Shown here: positions 61,025-64,000 of the stretch, piece after piece
Layout of the letters: every line of letters begins with the position of its first letter
Numbering within the stretch: the first letter of the stretch is position 1
NCBI GenBank assembly: GCA_966674685.1
Contig: CBKWJC010000003.1
Location: forward strand, 1-64,000
Length of the DNA: 64,000 nucleotides
From: Thainema sp966674685
GTDB lineage: Bacteria > Cyanobacteriota > Cyanobacteriia > Phormidesmidales > Phormidesmidaceae
Direction: 5' to 3'
Position numbers and translations under genes: made by a program
Notes under the pieces: model-generated
Databases searched by the model: none
What the model saw: only the letters and a program-made list of their open reading frames with translations
Told to the model about the DNA's origin: nothing

Positions 61025-62806
61025 ATGAAAAAGCTGTTACTAACTGGGCTGTTTTTGGCAGCCATGCTCTGGGCGCTGATGTCCTATCCTGGATTGGCGA
61101 ATAAGGGTACCTATGACAGTTTGATCCTGAATTTTGCCAACGATATTCCCAATGAGCAGATTGAGCAGGAATTAAGTGCGATCGCGCAGCAGTACGGTAC
61201 GTCTTTCCGGCTAAATAGCTCGTTTTCGGTTGATGAAAATCTCTATTTAGTTGAAGGGGATCAAGCGCTGCTCAAGCAATTGCGCCGTTCGGAGTTGGCC
61301 AAAGAAACAGAAGCGATTGAACCCAATTATCAGTACACCACGTTAGCGGCTCCCAATGATCCCGACTACAGCAAGCAGTGGAATCTGCGGGCAATCGGTA
61401 TGGAAAAAGCCTGGGAAGAAACTCAGGGCGAAGGTGTGGTGGTTGCGGTAATCGATACGGGTGTAAGTCGCGTTCCAGATCTCAAAGACACCAAGTTTGT
61501 CAAAGGCTATGACTTTGTCAATGACCGTGAGGATGCTTCCGACGATAACGGGCACGGCACCCACGTTGCTGGAACAATTGCTCAATCTACTAATAATAGA
61601 TATGGCGTCGCGGGGATCGCATTCAAAGCCAGCATCATGCCGCTGAAGGTGCTGTCCGGTTCTGGCGGCGGCAGCGTGGCCGATATTGCCGAAGCGATTC
61701 GCTATGCGGCGGACAATGGCGCAGACGTGATCAACATGAGTCTCGGTGGCCCTGGCGATACGGATTTGCTGCGGCAGGCAACGGAATATGCCTATCGCAA
61801 AGGAGTCGTAATCATCGCAGCGGCGGGCAATGAGCAGCGCAACTCTGCTTCCTATCCAGCTCGCTATCCCCATGTGCTAGCGGTTGCCGCGCTGGATGCG
61901 TCTGGGCAAAAAGCACCCTATTCCAACTTTGGTGCAGGTGTGGATATCTCTGCTCCAGGCGGATCGCTGGTCAGCGGTGAAGCGGGCGGTATTTTGCAGA
62001 ACACAATTGATCCGCAAACTGGAGAGTCAAGGTTTTCAGCTTTCCAAGGCACTAGCATGGCCGCTCCTCATGTGGCAGGCGTAGCGGCCCTGATTAAAGC
62101 GCAAGGCGTTGAGACCCCTGACGAAGTGTATGAAGTCCTGCGCGAGTCGTCACAAAAGGTCGAAAATGACACGTTCAACCACTTTGGCGCGGGTCAACTG
62201 AATGCAGCGGAAGCGGTACGGTTTGCGGGTCACGGCAAGATTAGCCTGCGCCATTTCTTCCGCTGGTTGGTAGAAAATGGCTACCTCAATCTCAAGTTCT
62301 GGTTCGATGGCGGGGTCGTCGCGCTATTACCCAAACTGGCGATGGTGATTGGTTCATACCTCCTGGCTTGGCTGCTGCGAGTTTACCTACCGCTAGTTTG
62401 GACATGGCCGCTGTCTTGGGGATTAATCATGGGCAGCACGGGGCTGTTTTTATTCCGAGGTCTGTATATTTGGGATTTGCCGCAGTGGCCATTTCGAGTT
62501 GCAGGTAGCGCGATCGCAGAGTGGGGCAACGTCATCCAAGGCAGCAGTTTACTCAACCCAATTTTTGCCAGCGTTTTGGTTCCCTTCATCCTGATGGCGC
62601 TGCTCCTGAGTCAGCCCACCTGGAAATGGTTCATGATCGGCACCAGTTTGGGCATGGCTGTATTCTTGGGCGTAAGTGCGATCGCAGATCCGGGTGTAAT
62701 GTGGCTGGGTCAGGGCATAATCGCCCGTGGGTATCTCGCGTTTAATGCGCTGCTCTGCTATGGTTTGGCGTATCTAGCCACCAAAACGGAGGTGAAGCCT
62801 GTATGA
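61025..62806 (+). CDS. S8 subtilisin-like serine peptidase with C-terminal membrane helices
   Basis: 593 residues. Signal-like helix (MKKLLLTGLFLAAMLWALMS) and an inhibitor-like prodomain (30-110: NFANDIPNEQIEQELSAIAQ). The triad is intact: Asp144 (AVIDTGVS), His177 (NGHGTHVAGT) and Ser344 (GTSMAAPHVAG), with the oxyanion Asn269. After residue 415 come about five hydrophobic helices (VALLPKLAMVIGSYLLAWLL and others), so the protease domain is held to the membrane, outside the cytoplasm. The ATG at 61025 starts the signal; a GTG at 60977 is less likely. The stop overlaps the next start by four bases. Confidence 0.93.
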   Translation: MKKLLLTGLFLAAMLWALMSYPGLANKGTYDSLILNFANDIPNEQIEQELSAIAQQYGTSFRLNSSFSVDENLYLVEGDQALLKQLRRSELAKETEAIEPNYQYTTLAAPNDPDYSKQWNLRAIGMEKAWEETQGEGVVVAVIDTGVSRVPDLKDTKFVKGYDFVNDREDASDDNGHGTHVAGTIAQSTNNRYGVAGIAFKASIMPLKVLSGSGGGSVADIAEAIRYAADNGADVINMSLGGPGDTDLLRQATEYAYRKGVVIIAAAGNEQRNSASYPARYPHVLAVAALDASGQKAPYSNFGAGVDISAPGGSLVSGEAGGILQNTIDPQTGESRFSAFQGTSMAAPHVAGVAALIKAQGVETPDEVYEVLRESSQKVENDTFNHFGAGQLNAAEAVRFAGHGKISLRHFFRWLVENGYLNLKFWFDGGVVALLPKLAMVIGSYLLAWLLRVYLPLVWTWPLSWGLIMGSTGLFLFRGLYIWDLPQWPFRVAGSAIAEWGNVIQGSSLLNPIFASVLVPFILMALLLSQPTWKWFMIGTSLGMAVFLGVSAIADPGVMWLGQGIIARGYLAFNALLCYGLAYLATKTEVKPV

Positions 62807-63021
62807 GCTTAAAACTAGAAGGCAAAATTCAAAAAGTTGCAATGGGATCGGGCACTTGGTCGCTCGCGACCGCCGATCAAACCTACGAAATCCATGACAT
62901 TCCCGATGATCTAAAACAGGACGATCTCAGCGTCAAGGTAACGGGCAAGGTGCGCGACGATGTGATGACCTTCGCTATGATTGGCCCCGTGTTGCAAATC
63001 GATTCTTACGAAGTTCAGTAA
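62803..63021 (+). CDS. small OB-like conserved protein coupled to the subtilase
   Basis: 72 residues: MSLKLEGKIQKVAMGSGTWS, LATADQTYEIHDIPDDLKQD and LSVKVTGKVRDDVMTFAMIG. Alternating strands suggest an OB-type barrel. ATGA overlap with the protease means translational coupling. No signal peptide, so cytoplasmic unlike its partner. Unknown function. Confidence 0.7.
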   Translation: MSLKLEGKIQKVAMGSGTWSLATADQTYEIHDIPDDLKQDDLSVKVTGKVRDDVMTFAMIGPVLQIDSYEVQ

Positions 63022-63042
63022 GTGCAAACGTAATCATCAACA

Positions 63043-63077
63043 AAAAGGGCGATCGGCACCATACCGATCGCCCTTTT
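63043..63077. terminator. bidirectional terminator
   Basis: A 14-base-pair perfect stem (63043-63056 with 63064-63077) with an A-run and a T-run at its ends, between the rightward OB-like gene and the leftward operon. Confidence 0.8.
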
Positions 63078-63100
63078 GTGTTTCTGTTGTCAGGAACAAC

Positions 63101-63361
63101 CTATAGCTTGCCCTCAAAGCGCTGATACCAAATCCAGTTGCCCAGAACGGTAACAAAAAACACGATACCGCCGCCAACCAAAGCCAGCGTTGGATTGTAG
63201 CCACCACGGCTCAAGTTTTCCATCCAGAGGTGAGTGCGATCGGACGGCAGCAGCAGATTCATCATAAACGGCGACAGATACATCAGCGCCCCACCCACCA
63301 GCAGCCAGCCCACCATTGAGGTCAACAGAAAAATTGTTTTCGCAGTCGATTGAGTACCCAT
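63101..63361 (-). CDS. small two-helix membrane protein (86 aa)
   Basis: Two hydrophobic helices (IFLLTSMVGWLLVGGALMYL and LALVGGGIVFFVTVLGNWIW) joined by a polar loop with SDRTHLWMENLSRGGYNP. No family recognised. The gene starts two bases after the HepT stop, so it is probably the last gene of the toxin-antitoxin operon. Whether it takes part in that system is unknown. Confidence 0.6.
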   Translation of the reverse strand: MGTQSTAKTIFLLTSMVGWLLVGGALMYLSPFMMNLLLPSDRTHLWMENLSRGGYNPTLALVGGGIVFFVTVLGNWIWYQRFEGKL

Positions 63362-63363
63362 TT

Positions 63364-63717
63364 TTAACTATCTTCAGATGTGTCTTGCAAAATTTTTTCC
63401 AAAGTTGTCTTTAATCTTGGCAAGTCTACTTGAATGGTTGCCCAGATGATCTCTAGATCTACCTGAAAATATTCGTGAATAGCTACGTTCCTCATGCCTC
63501 GAATATCTAACCAAGGTACTTCAGGATAGGCCGCTTCCACTTCTATCAATATATTCGCTGTAGCCTCACCAATCACAGCTAGTCCGTACAAAACAGCTTT
63601 CAATGTGCGTCGATCCTGACAAAACTGAGCAAAAGTCATACCTTCAACAAACTGCTGAATTTCGATGACTTCATCCAACATGTCCTGGATTCTTGCCGCG
63701 AAATCCCTAGAAGGCAC
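63364..63717 (-). CDS. hepT: HepT-like toxin (DUF86)
   Basis: 117 residues. HEPN-family protein with the RNase-type motif R-N-x3-H-x-Y (RNVAIHEYF) near residue 76, preceded by YGLAVIGEATANILIEVE. In the known MntA-HepT systems, MntA silences HepT by AMPylating the tyrosine beside this motif. Overlaps the mntA gene by 11 bases. An orphan role is unlikely because both partners look intact. Confidence 0.9.
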   Translation of the reverse strand: MPSRDFAARIQDMLDEVIEIQQFVEGMTFAQFCQDRRTLKAVLYGLAVIGEATANILIEVEAAYPEVPWLDIRGMRNVAIHEYFQVDLEIIWATIQVDLPRLKTTLEKILQDTSEDS

Positions 63718-64000
63718 GCACTGCCTCCTTCAGCACTGTTTCCTTTAAAGTTGGTTTGAGAGAGTTAGGCGTGCCTAAATCCACTGAGCAGCCCAAAATA
63801 TCCTCCAGATAGCGCTTTAATCCCAGAAACGTAAATAGGCCAACTGGTTTCTCGAACTCCACTAACAGATCTACATCGCTTTTAGGATGAGAGGCATCTC
63901 TCGCAACAGAGCCAAACAAAAACAGTGCTTTTACCGAGTACTGCTGTAGTTGCTCCCGATGTTCAGATAACAAATCTAAAACTGTCTGCCTGCGTAGCAT
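63707..64000 (-). CDS. mntA: MntA-like nucleotidyltransferase antitoxin
   Basis: 97 residues. Minimal nucleotidyltransferase of the Pol-beta fold, with GSVARDASHPKSDVDLLVEF carrying the GS-x10-D-x-D catalytic motif. It adds AMP to HepT and blocks its RNase activity. The start codon is formed by the last three bases of the window, so the gene is complete, but its promoter is outside. Such operons autoregulate in some species. Confidence 0.88.
   Translation of the reverse strand: MLRRQTVLDLLSEHREQLQQYSVKALFLFGSVARDASHPKSDVDLLVEFEKPVGLFTFLGLKRYLEDILGCSVDLGTPNSLKPTLKETVLKEAVRAF

Overview
The window is cyanobacterial chromosome. The octamer GCGATCGC (HIP1) recurs throughout. Oxygenic-phototroph genes are present: chlB, chlM, psb34, ycf46, a group 3 sigma factor of the SigF type, and a split three-gene pnt. 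The cluster DUF2808-rpmH-rnpA-PH-yidC-jag-DUF177-ycf46 is a typical cyanobacterial arrangement. I cannot name genus or species from sequence alone. No rRNA, prophage, CRISPR array or intact insertion sequence was seen.

Layout. 1-1685: a poly-C tract, then chlB with its terminator. 2000-4880: a small accessory islet with remnants of short ORFs, an orphan antitoxin-like gene, and an AT-rich two-gene cassette (TcmP methyltransferase-like protein plus a three-Cys DUF5131 radical-SAM-like protein). 4930-7100: a structured leader ahead of a short conserved cyanobacterial gene, then a membrane adenylate cyclase. 7170-15940: metabolism and division genes (secreted OB-like protein, pckA, glycosyltransferase, tRNA-Ser, peroxiredoxin-like protein, psb34, argC, sepF, NrtR-type Nudix regulator). 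16060-19220: pntB, the membrane half of pntA, and the soluble half of pntA, read leftward. 19220-20780: a 1.5-kb AT-rich stretch without a convincing gene. 20780-26930: the conserved ribosome/membrane-biogenesis cluster. 26970-35120: a secreted CHAT/TPR protein, an SH3 protein, a small membrane protein, a Rad50/SbcC-like ATPase without a zinc hook, and DUF423. 35420-40090: amt, purE, nagA, chlM. 40320-42420: two paralogous membrane proteins (one ending in a ribosomal L7/L12-like domain), then sigF. 42990-49460: TPR protein, candidate small RNA, FKBP isomerase, clpP, a BlaI-M56 protease pair, NDH-2. 50030-54320: Ser/Thr kinase with TPRs and a hybrid-less sensor histidine kinase. 54820-58300: phasin-like pair, thiD, ftsZ. 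58610-64000: ftsQ, small membrane proteins, a membrane-anchored subtilase with an overlapping OB-like gene, and a MntA-HepT toxin-antitoxin operon at the right edge.

Most genes are ordinary core genes. Four things deserve attention: the TcmP/three-Cys cassette, the structured leader at about 4966-5194, the candidate small RNA at about 44698-44770, and the membrane protein carrying an L7/L12 C-terminal-like domain. Between genes there are also mosaic low-complexity repeats (AAAACTC, GAGTGTT and GGAGTGATGGGG-like units) and many strong palindromic terminators.
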